A DNA stretch of 64,000 bases. Origin: Phanerodontia chrysosporium. Taxonomy: Eukaryota > Basidiomycota > Agaricomycetes > Polyporales > Phanerochaetaceae. Both the position numbers and the translations under genes were made by a program. Where the stretch lies: contig MJGA01000003.1 in the NCBI GenBank assembly GCA_001910725.1, positions 1,860,001 through 1,924,000 on the forward strand, in the 5' to 3' direction. Shown here piece after piece: positions 11,252-22,937 of the stretch; positions within the stretch are counted from its first letter, which is position 1; each line of letters starts with the position of its first letter. The notes beneath the pieces were generated by a model. That model did no database searches. It saw only the letters and a list, made by a program, of their open reading frames with translations, and was not told the DNA's origin.

Positions 11252-12441
11252 GTTTGACGAATGCAGCAGCGTGGACAGGCTGAGAGACCGTCGCGAGAAA
11301 TGCGACGCGCGATGACCTGTTCAACTCCGCTCCGGAAGTAGCCGTCACGCCGTGCGCCAAATTTCTGCCCGGCTGCGCCCCATCAATTCCTCATCTCATC
11401 GCTCGCAAACTTTGCTCCCACCATACACCTCTGGACCTCAGCCTTCGCTGCCACTGCCTAAACTCGATGCTGATGTTCATCGCATATGCTTCCTAACCGC
11501 ACGGGGATCTTTGCGCGATATTCACGATCTCGTCAGACCATGCCAGAGGACGCCGTCTTACTTCCATACCCACCCTCGACAAACGAACGGCCGCCTTTAG
11601 TCGTCTAGCCTGCCCTATGCTGCAGAGCATCGCACCCAGGCTGCTCCACAGATATTCTCCTGCGCAGACTTCTATTCACTCTGGGTCTACACTCCCACTC
11701 GGACTGTGTATCCTGACGATCAGTCGCATGCCCCGTCGTCCTTAGGCTTGTGTACTGCGACAACACCCAGCATGCTCCTTGCACCGCCGGTTCCGCTATC
11801 AGCGCAACTCCGCCACACGATGGAAGATGTAGGAGGCACGGTCATGATAACTTTGTAGGGCACGAGGTACGATACTTACTTCTGTTATCCACCGGCTTGA
11901 ACTCACTGTATTATTCAGCCTAGCTGCGCCTTGCGCTGTTCTGAAAGTCGCGGACTCAGATTTCTTACCAGATCAGGCTACATAATCAACCCTTTTGTGT
12001 TGTATTGCTCGCATGTACGAGAGGGAGCAGTGTCAGCCATGCCATGGAGGTTCTATTCGCAGATTACCTTGAGGGAATCGAGGGCCTCGGGGATTGCACA
12101 CTGTCGAGATCGTAGCATGTATTGTACCTTGTGGCGTCTTGAGGCGCCTAATGCAAGCGCTTGACAAAGATTCCATTCCCGAGCCGCGCCCGGCAATTGC
12201 CGCAGAACTATGCAGGACCTGTCACGCGTTACGGTGGCTGGTCCGTCACGGTGCGGGGTCCAGTCAGTAGTAGGCCCGCCAACCAGCACCGACCGCAAGA
12301 TCCTCAAGGTAAGATACTGCCCGCATTATCCGTCACGACACGTCGTTGGACGGGCTGACTGTACTTCTACTAGGTACGCGCTTTCCAGAGCTCTGAAAAT
12401 CGACAACTTTGAAGACTTACGTGACTACCTACTAGACACCC
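11252..12441. other. 1.2 kb divergent intergenic region (ACP1 / RPL13A promoters)
   Basis: Head-to-head space between the acyl carrier protein and ribosomal protein genes. Short frames at 11352-11600 (+) and 11931-12164 (+) show no domain. A GT...CTAG pair around 12309-12374 (aggtaagata ... tactag) could be a 5' UTR intron of the ribosomal protein gene, a common arrangement in fungi, but I cannot prove it. I see no repeat or tRNA. Confidence 0.4.
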
Positions 12442-13218
12442 ATGGCCACCTTCTCCTCGAGCCCCATCGTCATTGATGGCAAGGGCCATCTCCTGGGCCG
12501 GCTGGCGTCCATTATCTCCAAGCAGATTTTGAACGGCCAGAAGATTGTCGTTGTGAGGTGCGAGGAGATCAACATCTCGGGCAGCTTCTTCCGCAACAAG
12601 GTGCTTCATACATGGCTCAGGCTCAGTGGACGAAAGAAATAACCAGACCGCCTCTTTGCATATAGCTGCGCTACCACAACTTCCTCCACAAACGCCACAT
12701 CGTCAACCCCAAAAAGTCCGGCCCATTCCACCACCGCGCCCCCTCCAAGATTCTTTACAGGGCGATCCGCGGTATGGTTCCCCACAAGACAGCCCGCGGT
12801 GCGGCTGCTCTTGAACGCCTCAAGCTCTTTGAGGGTGTTCCTCCTCCGTACGACCGCAAGAAGCGCATGGTCGTCCCTGAGGCCCTCCGGGTCCTCCGGC
12901 TGAAGCCCGGCCGCAAGTACTGCACTGTCAAGGTAAGACTGCCACGATAAGCAAGTTGGAAGCGTGGTCCTGATGCACGCTCTACAGCGGCTGTCGCACG
13001 AGGTTGGCTGGGGTTACAAGGATGTTGTCGACCGCCTCGAGGAGAAGAGGAAGATCAAGGCTCAGGCCTTCCACGAGCGCAAGGTACGTTGCTGTATCAC
13101 TCAGCTGGCCGAGACATGTGCTCATGCTGTGAATCAGCTCGCTGCCATCAAGCTGCGCCAAAAGGCTCTGGCTGACACCGCCTCGTCTTTTGAAAACCTT
13201 GCGCAGCTGGGATACTAG
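12442..13218 (+). CDS. RPL13A: 60S ribosomal protein uL13 (RPL13A; yeast RPL16)
   Basis: Four exons (12442-12600, 12666-12932, 12988-13083, 13138-13218) join in phase 0 to 603 nt, 200 aa. The sequence includes [20 protein letters not shown] at the start and [20 protein letters not shown] in the body. The turn [20 protein letters not shown], then [16 protein letters not shown], identifies uL13. It is a structural protein of the large cytosolic ribosomal subunit. All three introns are canonical and fall between codons. Length and ends match the eukaryotic family. Confidence 0.96.
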
Positions 13219-13671
13219 ATCGATACGCTCTGTGGCTTTATTCCTTGTCGCTATTTGCTGTCTATGATTCACTGCGTGTCGATCCATGTACCCACCCTAC
13301 TACCCCCATATGCACTCGGCGCGGGTGCGCTACATGAATATGATGCATTGCTGTAATGGGCCTCTGTTCGTTGCAGTGTTACTTGTACAACATAACCGTC
13401 TAATCTCAGTCTCTTTCGAGGTGGATACCGGCTGCTCATGTCTTGTTCTATCTCGGTTGTTTTCCAGACATGGTTTTGACTCGTCGCCGGGCGGGACTTG
13501 CCGGCTGCCCACGCGAGTGTAATTGACGCGTTCAGGGCGTGGCCGAGAACGTTCAAATATCTCACACGAATTGCCGCGCCCATCTCACCCCTCGACCTCA
13601 ACCTTGCCCCATTTTTTCCCCATTTCCTCCATTTTCCTCCCCTTTTCCTTTAATCCTTTGCCAACGCCCCC

Positions 13672-14765
13672 ATGTCTGCAGGAACCCCCGCTCAGATGGA
13701 GTACGGTACGGCTTCCATCTCCTCTCGCCCGGCCCTCGCACAAGCTCACACACAAATTTGCAGCTGACCAACCAGAGTCTCGTTCGCCGTCGCCAGCTGG
13801 CGGCGAGGTCCTCACGCTCCGCTCCCTCGTCTCTACAAAAGATGCAGGCGTCATTATTGGCAAGGGTGGTAAAAACGTCGCCGAGCTGCGCGAGGCAACC
13901 TCAGTCAAGGCAGGGGTTAGTAAGGTCATCCCAGGTGTGCATGAACGGGTGCTCACTGTGACCGGCTCCGTCGAGGGTGTGGCAAAGGTGCGTCGCAGCC
14001 ATGCATATATGCGCGCCTCACGGTAATCTGACACGCGCACAGGCGTATTCCATGATTGTCAACCAACTCTCTGCCTCGAGCACCGCGTCCCCCGTATCAC
14101 CCAGCCCATCGTCTTCGCAATCCTCGATTCGCCTGCTCATCTCGCACAACCTCATGGGCAGCGTAATCGGGCGTAATGGTCTCAAGATCAAGGCTATCCA
14201 GGACAATTCTGGCGCGCGCATGTTTGCGCAAAAAGAAATGCTGCCTCAGTCCACCGAACGTATAGTTGAGGTCCACGGCACGTCGGATTCTATCGGTCGC
14301 GCCATCGAAGACATTGGTCGTGCACTCTTGGAGGACTGGGACCGTGCCACTGGAACTGTCTACTTCCATCCCGGAGCTGCGGATGAGCGTTCAGGACGCC
14401 GGCCAGGCCAGCAGGGCCGGCGTTCGAACAGTGATGCGCCTCGCGGTCGCGGGTCACCCTCTCCTGGCTCGCCCACCGCCCAGCCGAGCAATTTACGTAC
14501 TCAGAACATCTCCATTCCCTCAGACATGGTCGGCTGCATTATCGGCCGTAATGGCACGAAGATTACCGAAATTCGTCGCCTCTCGGGATCCAAAATCTCG
14601 ATTGCCAAGGAGCCGCACGACGAGACCGGCGAGCGCATGTTCACCATCGTCGGCACCCCCGAAGCGAACGAGAAGGCGCTGTTCCTACTCTACAATCAGC
14701 TGGAGAGCGAGAAGGAACGACGCGTCGGTCGTGAGCAGATGCAGCAGGATGAGCTGCAGGAGTAG
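13672..14765 (+). CDS. Three-KH-domain RNA-binding protein (PCBP/Rnc1/PBP2-like)
   Basis: Exons 13672-13705, 13764-13987 and 14043-14765 join to 981 nt, 326 aa. Three KH domains show their GXXG loops: VIIGKGGKNVAELRE (about residue 35), VIGRNGLKIKAIQ (about 125) and CIIGRNGTKITEIRR (about 245). The spacing is that of the poly(C)-binding/hnRNP K group, including fission yeast Rnc1 and budding yeast Pbp2. These bind mRNA to control stability. A Gly/Arg/Ser/Pro-rich linker lies between KH2 and KH3 (RSGRRPGQQGRRS...RGRGSPSPGSP). The first exon codes only 11 residues. The ATG at 13672 was chosen because it joins cleanly through the intron 13706-13763. Confidence 0.9.
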
Positions 14766-15520
14766 ACGCCTTGCGTCACCACGCCTCTCCGAGCCTCAAG
14801 AGGCAACACGGATGCGAGGCTTCGAAGAGCTCGCCGCTCAGGACGTAGCGACATGACGGGCCTTTCTTCTCGCGCACTGCTCAACCTCCCGTGTCCAGCC
14901 TCTCCTACTCCCTCTTCTCCTTCCGATCCCCACTCCCCTGCCTACAAGATAAAAGCGCAACTGAGATGTCTTTCAAGTTTCTTTTCTTGGCCCCCTCCTG
15001 TCCCTTCACTGTCACTCGCTCCCCGACTCCTCGACTGCCGACACACGATGACGCTGTCGCCGTTGTCTCTGCTTGTCAAGGTACCTCTAACTTATTCTAG
15101 TGCTGACTAGAATGTCATGGACACTCTTAAAAAGTAACGTCTAGCATAATTGCAGTCCATTGCTTCGTATCTACATGTAACAGCAGTACAGCGCAAATCG
15201 AGTTGCTTTCGTTGAGGCTTTTTTATGTTCTCAGTCGTTGCTGTGAATAGAATATCTTATATATGTTGTTGTACTGCTAATGCAACTTGTGTGTGTGTGT
15301 GTGACATCAATGCTTGACTCTCTAGAAGTTCTGAACTCTTCACCGGTTCACGCTTCAAGCTTCAAGCTTCAAGCTCAAGCTTTGCACCATGCAGTCTTCC
15401 CCGCGTTTTTCGCTTTGGCGCCAATCCTGCAGGTACCGCACGCGCGTTAGCCCTGCTGCCCCTCATCTTCCGCCTCTGTCACCTGTGTCTTTGTGAATAT
15501 CTCTGGTGAAGCTAGCACGC
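14766..15520. other. Intergenic with GT microsatellite and CTTCAAG tandem repeat
   Basis: A (GT)7 run lies at about 15289-15303. A short tandem array of CTTCAAG/CTCAAG units lies at about 15353-15381. An ATG at 15389 opens a short frame that is interrupted, so I placed the next start at 15521. Nothing else is seen. Confidence 0.5.
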
Positions 15521-16911
15521 ATGAACGATCGCCAGGGCCTCCCCAGTCACCCCTCCCTGCCGCGGGCACCGCATCTCGCGTACGGACCTTCTCTAGCGAC
15601 TGCATCCAACTCTGGCGCACACGCGAGCCCGCCTTCTGCATACCCACATCTCGGTCCCGGTGCTGCCTACCAGTATTACGTCTCATCACATTACGCGCAA
15701 GCATACGCACAGACAGCTCTGCCGCAGACCGCACAACGAGCGCAATATCACACTCCTTCCCCTGGGGCCGGGCCCAGTAATGCGCCACAATTCACCAGCC
15801 AGCCCTCATCGCGTTGGGCACAGCCGGGCAACGTACGATGCAAGAAGCCTGGGTGCTCGTTCACCGGCTCTCACAAGTCCGTAGAGACACACATGATGGA
15901 CCGACATCTCATCTATCCGCCGGGGTGGGAGAACAGAAAGCGAAAGGACGATTGGGACGCAGATCCTAGTCTGAAGGGGTGCGTAACTGACTATGCCTGT
16001 CTTCCATGGACGCTAACGACGTAGTGCACACGCTCTAGAAAGCCTATTATGATCCAAGGAACAACAGTCAAACTAGATACGCCCGAGGCCATTGAGCAGT
16101 GGATCGCCGAGCGGAAAAAGCGATTTCCTACGGCGAGCAGAGTCGAAGAGAAGCAGAAAAAGGTCGAAGAAGCAGTGGCCCGAGGCCAGCTCTCATTCCA
16201 AGAAGCTCGCTTCCCCAATAAGAGACGGCGACTGGACGACAACGCACAATCTTCTCGTGACCAAGACACGCGAGGAAGGGGCCGAGGAAGAGGGCGTGGT
16301 CGTGGAAGGGGCTTTCCTGGTAACGACCGACGCCCAGTGCCGACACCAGGTTTGTCTTCGCATGTTTCGGAAGATCAGACTGAGCGTGCAGCCCCACAAA
16401 CGGCTCCCTTGCTGGATACGGGATCGCAAGACCTTGACACGAACGGAGCCGCGGACTCTGATTCAGACGGTGCACCTGAGGAGGTGTCATCCAAGCCAGT
16501 ACACGCACAAGAGGACCTCCCGAAACCTGTGTCCGAATCTGCCGTTCGACCGGAGACGAGACCGGTGAAGAAGCCAACCCCGAAACAGCCTCGACGGCCG
16601 CCGCAAAATCCTTTCGTGCAGAGACCAGCGCTGCTCAGAAATGTAAGTCGTCGTATGCGTATGCCTAACGGGTGCTGATGTAATTGTTGCGGCAGCTCCT
16701 CCTTCCAGAGATTCGAATGACTGTCTCAAACCTCTCGCAGGCGATACGGTTCCTCGTCGACAATGATTTCCTGGAGAATGTCGAGCTTCGCCCCGGTCAA
16801 GCGCAGGAGAAGATGATCGAGGTCATCTCAGCAACCGATGCGCCCATTGATGCACAAAAACAACTCGCTGTGCCAGCCCAGTCGAGTGCAGCTGTTGAGA
16901 CGTTGCCCTGA
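15521..16911 (+). CDS. NUFIP1-like box C/D snoRNP assembly factor with zinc finger and RG-rich region
   Basis: Exons 15521-15978, 16039-16642 and 16696-16911 join to 1278 nt, 425 aa. A Tyr/Ser/Pro/Gln-rich N-terminus is followed by one C2H2 finger (CKKPGCSFTGSHKSVETHMMDRH; C-X4-C and H-X4-H). The NUFIP1 core motif comes next: GTTVKLDTPEAIEQWIAERK then KRFPTASRVEEK. In NUFIP1 and yeast Rsa1 this segment binds Snu13/15.5K to help assemble snoRNPs with R2TP. An RG repeat (about residues 235-250) and a C-terminal helical tail (LLLPEIRMTVSNLSQAIRFL) follow. The intron 15979-16038 was set to read GKPIMIQGTTV. Nuclear location is inferred from basic clusters (NKRRRLDD). Confidence 0.85.
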
Positions 16912-16998
16912 TGTGTGCATGTCCTCGGGGAAGACTCCGCGCTTTGAGCTGAACTGGGTAATCGACAGACTGTATGATTCCCTACCAGGATACCTAAA

Positions 16999-19900
16999 TC
17001 ATCGACTGTCTGTGCTCATACCATCACTATCGCTATCGCTCTCCTCACTACCCGAGTCTGAGAACTCGCCCTCCTCATCGGGGTCGATGTGTATTGACCG
17101 CTTCTCGACCTTGAACCCGAGTTTAGCAAGCTCTTCAGCTGTAGAATCGACCTTGGCGGGTGCAGTGACGACAACTGCCACGGAGGAGCTCGGATCGAAG
17201 AGTGGCAGGAAGTAGGTCTCGAGGGCCTGGAGGACGTCTTCCTTTGTGACCTTCGCGTACTTCTCAAGTAGCTCGATGTTGTGGTTCTGAGGTACACCTT
17301 CCAGAGCCTGGTTGAGGAAGGAAACAAGACCCTAATGTACAAATGAGCCTCCAGAAATGGATGACATGAAGAAGAGTAACTTACAGCGCGGCCGGGGGTC
17401 GATACACCTCTGGTGACAGAGTAGACGATGCTGCTCTTCGCTGCATCTAGACCGGTCTCATCCAGAGCAATCTGCAAGATTCACATCAGATAGATATCCT
17501 TACCCCGACAGTGGTAACTTACTGTTCCCTTCACAAGACCTTCAATCACAGCCTTCGCCTGGTTAAACGCCTCGCCGCTGTTTGATGACTACAACGCGAT
17601 TAAAGACTCGCAAAATATTGGCAGCAAGGATGACTTACGCGGTACAGGGTGAAGTTGACGAGGCCAGCCTCCATGTCCAAGTTGACATAAGCTCCGTATG
17701 CCAGACCTGAACCGCGAATATAACGCTATGGTTGAGGTTAGAAAGCGGCTTCTTGACATTTCGAACATGTGCATACCCAGAGGTAGCTCTCAGTTGCGTT
17801 CAGGATTTCCCCGGCTACCCTTAAAGCGGGGTATTGCGGATGAGAGTGACCCTCGACCCCCTTGGCATAGTGTGAGACAAAGGAGCTCTCGATCGTAGGC
17901 AGAGATACGATGACGGCCTGGAAGTACATGTGAGTAAACCTGGCAAAATATGAGATGAAATATGAGTACCTTCCGTGAGGGATTCCTACCGGTCTCACTC
18001 AGGGTGTTGGATGCACGGCGGACAGGGTGAAGGGGACTCTCCTGTACCGACAGGTCAGAGTGTATCAGAACACAAAGGTGCAAGAACGGACTGTTAGCGA
18101 ATCGTTGAAATACTTCGCCCATGCAGTACGTGGTTGCGCAAGGGCGAGGATGTTGCCGCTGACAGCGAATCTTGTACCCGAGGGCCGAAGAATACACTGG
18201 CGGATCGTCTCGAACTTCTGGATCACGTCGTCTGGGTTTTCTTGTAGCTCTTGCGACAACTTCGGCACAAACTCCGCTTGTGGAAGGACGCCACTGGAGC
18301 GGCTCGTCGAACTCGCGTCGTACAAGATGTCGGAACAGACGGAGCTGAGAACGGTATTGCCATCTCGCTTGAGCTCAGGTAGAGACTGAAGAGTTTTTGC
18401 GATCGTGACCGCCAATCTTGAAAGTTGAAGTTGAGTATCTGTCTGTAAGCCCTGATTAAACCGCTTACCGGTCCTTATCAAATTTGCTTCCGTAAAGCAA
18501 GTCCTTGAGCCACGCGACCGCGTTCTCGTACTGAGTCGTCTGCACTCTGACCGCCACCCGAATAGTCTCCATAAACCGGCCATTGGTGCCAAGACCGATA
18601 TCGTAAGAAACCGTATCGTTATCCAGGCGGTTGACAACCTCCTCGTGCGACAGCTCCTCACCGTTGTGCCTTTTCACAGGAAGGGAGAAGAACGACGAGA
18701 GGTAGATGAAGACGTGTGGGCGCAGCTCATCCGGCACCTCAGTCAACGACAAGTAGGCACTGATCGTGACAAAGTCAGACTGTCAAACTTGGTTAGCCGG
18801 AGTTATGGAGAGCAGATGTGAGTAAACACAGACCTCGACGTGATCGTATTGGATGAAGAACGGCAATGGAGAGCCGTCGGCCTGCACGTGTCGAGCGACA
18901 TCGGCGTTGCCGTTCTGTTCGACGACTCTCTGACGACCCGGCCCCTTGCCGACCTCCTGCAAGCTCTGCACCGGAATCCAGGCTATGCTCTTCACGCTTG
19001 GTACTGGGAAGTTGGTCAAAATCTCGGTCGGAATTGGCCTATCGTGCTCCGCTTTAGCAGCCTGAAGCTCAGCCTCGGCTTTCTTCAGGCCCTCCTCGCC
19101 TAGCCTTTCCTTCTGCTTGACGATGCGAGCCTTTTCCTCGTCCTCGAGCCGCTTCGCCATCGCGGCAGACGGCTTTCCAACAAGCACGACACGGTGCGGG
19201 TCGATGTAGTACTGTTTCAACAACCTGATCCAGTCCTCATTCTTCCAAGCGCGGAGGACGTCGTATCTCGAAATCTCGTCGAGTGAAGGACCGAGGGTAG
19301 CGCCGTTCTCGGCACCGTAGAGGAAGTCTGTGATAACCGTGCCCGAGAAAGTGTCTCCCTTAGACGACTCGACTTTGCTGCGCAGCTGGCGTTCATCGCG
19401 GTCAATAACCATCGCCATGCGCTTCATATCAAAGCCATCTTTGGCGATGCGCTTCAGGCTATTTTGCAGCTTCTCGTCGAAAGCATCCAAATGCTCTGCA
19501 GGAACCGAGCCAGCATATACGTAGAGACCATTCCGCGTGGCGTAGTCCCGCTCTTCGAAGTAGATATATGTGCTAAATTCCCGGGGTGAGCATTGTGTGG
19601 TAAGGCTTACGGGCGGAACCTGACTAACCAGAGCGGGGATTCGATCTCGACGAATTCTTTGTTGAGAGGGGCAGTTGATGACGATGTCAGATAGATCCCA
19701 AGGATGTCAATGGCCTGGGAACCTTCGTAATTAGGTTCACGAGCGTAGGAGTAAATGTCAACATTACCTTATTTTCCAGGAAGTCTGTCGGTGCTGGACC
19801 TTGCCAACTGATTTGCACTTCGCCGACGCTTTCATCCTGCTCTGGGAACTCGACCGTATCTCTTACGGTCTCTGTGAGCGGCGGTCGATTCGCGCTCGGA

Positions 19901-21203
19901 GTCTCCAGGAATGGCCTTTTCCAGCCCTTTGGCCGAGGGCCGTGGTGTTGTCCATGCGCCACAAGAGATGGTTCTACTTCTCCTTGAACAACATCAAGTA
20001 GCGTATTGGTTCCAGAGGCTAGCTTGCCCGCCACAATGAGTGTCAAATTGTGTGGACGTAATATGAGCCGTGGTATTCTCTGACTGCATAGTGTCAGAAC
20101 AGCTACCAGTTACGACGCGCGGCATGGACTTACTTTGTTCCACGGTAAGTTCCCGCAATGCCTTCATAAGACCGCCCGTCTCGCTTCGATATGCGCTCCC
20201 TGGCGGGAAAGCCAGCTGTTGCATCCTGCACACCAGGTAAGGCAAAGCCCGTAGACTCCATTCTGTCAAACATACCGGAGAGCCATGAGATCGCTGGAGG
20301 TGTTTTCACGACCCTGCATCTCACTGTATACTACACCAGAGTCTTCGCCTTTGCCATTGATATGATGAACCTGCACAGCGCATTTATAAGCAAGTGCAAA
20401 GCTGCATATACTGAATGAAACCAGCCTCGGTAATAAATCCAGCCTTCGTCAGGGTAGGATAGAGGATGTGGTCGACGTAGATTGGGAGAAGTTGCAGGAA
20501 GCCCTGTTCTCCGGCAGTTGAAACGGTGTAGGCCGTGTGGTCGGTGTCTGTCCATGCATTCGTGCCGTTGGAGAAACCGCGGTTGGCTAGATGATCAATA
20601 ATCCCCTTATACGGGTACTTCTCGGATCCCATGAAGACAAGACTACACGACACTGTGTTATGAACGATCGACCGGCAGGATGTAGCTGCTCACTGTTCTA
20701 GCGTGTGCGGACAACCACTGTCATTGAAGACTAGAAAGCGCATGAGTTGGATAGGCTGTAAGAACGATGTAGGTGTACTTACTCTCCGTGCCGATGACGA
20801 AGTAACCGTGTACGATTGGGGCTGCGCTTTCCGGTTAATAACTTCAACTACATCACCAATGACCCAGGCAGCAGTATGGCATCCGTGGCGTACCATTATA
20901 GTCGAGGTGCACGACGCTCAGACCAGTAACTCTACTCTTCCACTTGGACACCAAGATGTCAGCATAGTCCAGCCTAGCCCGCGTGACGAGATCGAAGTTG
21001 CCATAGACATCGGTCGCCTTTGTGGCAGTCATACTAAAGGTGGGGCGAGAAGTATGGTACTTTCTTGCGAGTGACAGAAAGTTTGGACTTCCACGGAGTG
21101 TTAGATGAGTGCGAACCAGTCGATTAGGCGGGTTATGGGTGTGTGTTCGGGGTGTGAGAGGTGTCAAAGAGCGCAGCCAGAATCTGGACGACCGAGACAG
21201 CAT
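16999..21203 (-). CDS. M16-family zinc metalloprotease, YOL098C (SDD3)-like, with mitochondrial-type leader
   Basis: A long multi-exon gene of more than ten short introns. The inverted zinc motif reads CPHTLEH, then LVFMGSEKYPYKG, with the motif split by an intron just before its final His (about 20640-20690). VHHINGKGEDSGVVYSEMQGREN follows. Further blocks include DVVQGEVEPSLVA, IDILGIYLTSSS, LNKEFVEIESPL and LNQALEGVPQNHN. The C-terminus is acidic (DPDEEGEFSDSGSEESDSDS). This arrangement fits the fungal M16 metalloproteases typified by yeast YOL098C, a peptidasome-like clam-shell enzyme of unclear substrate. Residues 1-56 form an Arg/Ser-rich leader, ending RKYHTSRPTFS before MTATKATDVYG, so two starts are plausible: 21203 (mitochondrial) and about 21030 (cytosolic). 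One intron (20371-20425) appears to be GC-AG. Confidence 0.88.
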
Positions 21204-21422
21204 CCGGCAGTGAGAGACGAGGGTGTAGAGGCTGGCCTGAATGCCCGCACCTGAGCTGAAGGCCGAGAGGAACGTCGAGGTCGAGTTCACGAAAGCGCCT
21301 GCAATATTATTACAGACGCGCACGCGTTCTCGGCGTCTGTTTATTATTCCCTTGACTCCGAGCGTTGTACGTATAAGAATGCATCGGATGCCCTGCCCAG
21401 CACACTCAAGTTTCCCTCGTCC

Positions 21423-22621
21423 ATGTCTGAAGAGCACACACTTCCAAAGCTGGTCGTACTAGGCCCTCTCGGTACGTACTCCCACCAGGTTCGTAGCCGC
21501 GCAGTGTGCCCGGTGACTTGCTCACAGCAATGTCCACCCAGGCCGGATATGAACAGTTCGGGGACAATGTCGAATACATCGAAAGGCACTCCATCCGAGG
21601 TCAGTCCGTCAGCGAAGTCTTCCCGTGAAGGTGTACATACACTCGGTCACAGCTGTGTTTGAGGCCATCTCCACTGAGATCCCGTTTGGCCTCGTGCCGC
21701 AAGAGAACACCATATATGGCGCGGTGATAGAGACGTACGATGCTTTACGTGCTCTGGAGGTCGGCACTTCCATATTCGTGAGGGGAGAAGTCGTTTTGCC
21801 CGTGCAGCACTGTCTCGTCGCGCGTAAGGGCGTGCAGTTGGACCAAATTGAACGCATTGTTAGCCATGAGCAGGTACGTTGCACACATCCGTGCGGTCCG
21901 CATGCTGATTGTACCTCACGTGTACAGGCGTTAGGGCAATGTACTGGTTTCATTACTGAACACTTCCCCAATGCTACCCTCGAGAAGAAGCCCTCTACAG
22001 CAGCGGCAGCTCGTGCATTGCTCGAGGACGACGATAAGAATCTCCGGAGTGCGGCTATCTGTTCATCTCTGTGCGCCAAGATCTTCGATGGCCTAGAAGT
22101 TCTCCAAAAGAGCATTCAAGATACCAACAGTCAGTACCTGTCCCACGTCCTTTCGGTGCATGCTGACCTGCGTCATAGTCAACTATACACGCTTCTATGT
22201 AATTGCAAGCACTCTCGATTCAAGACCGCCGCCTACGCGCAGTGTCCCCCAGTTGAGGCGTGCGCTCGTCCGGCTCACCCTGCCACCAGCGCCCCAGACA
22301 GAGCGGTCGCCAACCTCGGACGAGGAGCACCAGCAACCGCCCTCACTCAAGCCGGCAAACAGCCGTACCCTGCATCTTATCATGAGCACTCTTCTCACGA
22401 CATTTGGCGTCCCGGTCATCCGGATTGACCGCAGACCGTCCCTAGCTGACTGTCCCTTTGAGGATACGTACTTTGTCGAGCTCGAGGATTTTGGGACGCC
22501 AGTAGAGCCATCCTGGACAGGGAACACGCCGGCGGACGAGGCTTGGTTGACGAAAGTTCGAACCAGCGTTGCTCGTGTGACTGCAGCTGGGGGCGTGGCG
22601 GATGTACTTGGTGTGTGGTAG
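21423..22621 (+). CDS. PHA2: Prephenate dehydratase with C-terminal ACT-like domain
   Basis: Five exons (21423-21488, 21542-21599, 21653-21873, 21928-22129, 22179-22621) give 990 nt, 329 aa. The start LVVLGPLGTYSHQAGYEQFG matches the dehydratase N-lobe. GLVPQENTIYG, SHEQALGQCTGF and the catalytic-region INYTRFYVI follow. The enzyme converts prephenate to phenylpyruvate in phenylalanine synthesis. The C-terminal part (TLHLIMSTLLTTFGVPVIRI, ... YFVELEDFG) looks like the regulatory ACT domain that binds phenylalanine. A poorly conserved Ser/Pro-rich linker joins the two. The gene diverges from the M16 protease with only 219 bases between start codons, so both promoters must share this space. Confidence 0.9.
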
Positions 22622-22937
22622 CTACGGCGGAAACCGTCCCAGCTGCCTAGCTGCATCTGTGGTTTCTACGTTTTACACCTCTCGTCTCGTGGACACTCGA
22701 ACACATCCGATATAGCGATATCGGCATGTAGCAAAACTTGTGACGCTCTACGAAGATTCGAGCACTGCAGCCTCGCGGGTTAGACACCCTAGGCCTAGCC
22801 ATCCAAACTTTCCACTACGAGGAAGAGCGCCCTCTCTGAGCGGGGGCTAACCGCGCATTGGTGTGGCTTAGGATGGCTATATACCAAGTTGTGGGCATGA
22901 GATCTCAGGAGAAACACAACGACAACACGCAGATAGT
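22622..22937. other. Intergenic between PHA2 and P450 relic
   Basis: This holds the 3' region of PHA2 and the tail of the decayed P450. No gene is seen. The short palindromic stretch gatatagcgatatc near 22710 has no obvious role. Confidence 0.35.

Noticed and set aside
15289..15381. GT run and CTTCAAG repeat considered as a regulatory or mobile feature
   Set aside because: They are too short and simple to support more than a microsatellite and a small tandem repeat.
21609..22115. 168-codon minus-strand frame opposite PHA2
   Set aside because: The plus strand carries the diagnostic prephenate dehydratase motifs across the same bases.
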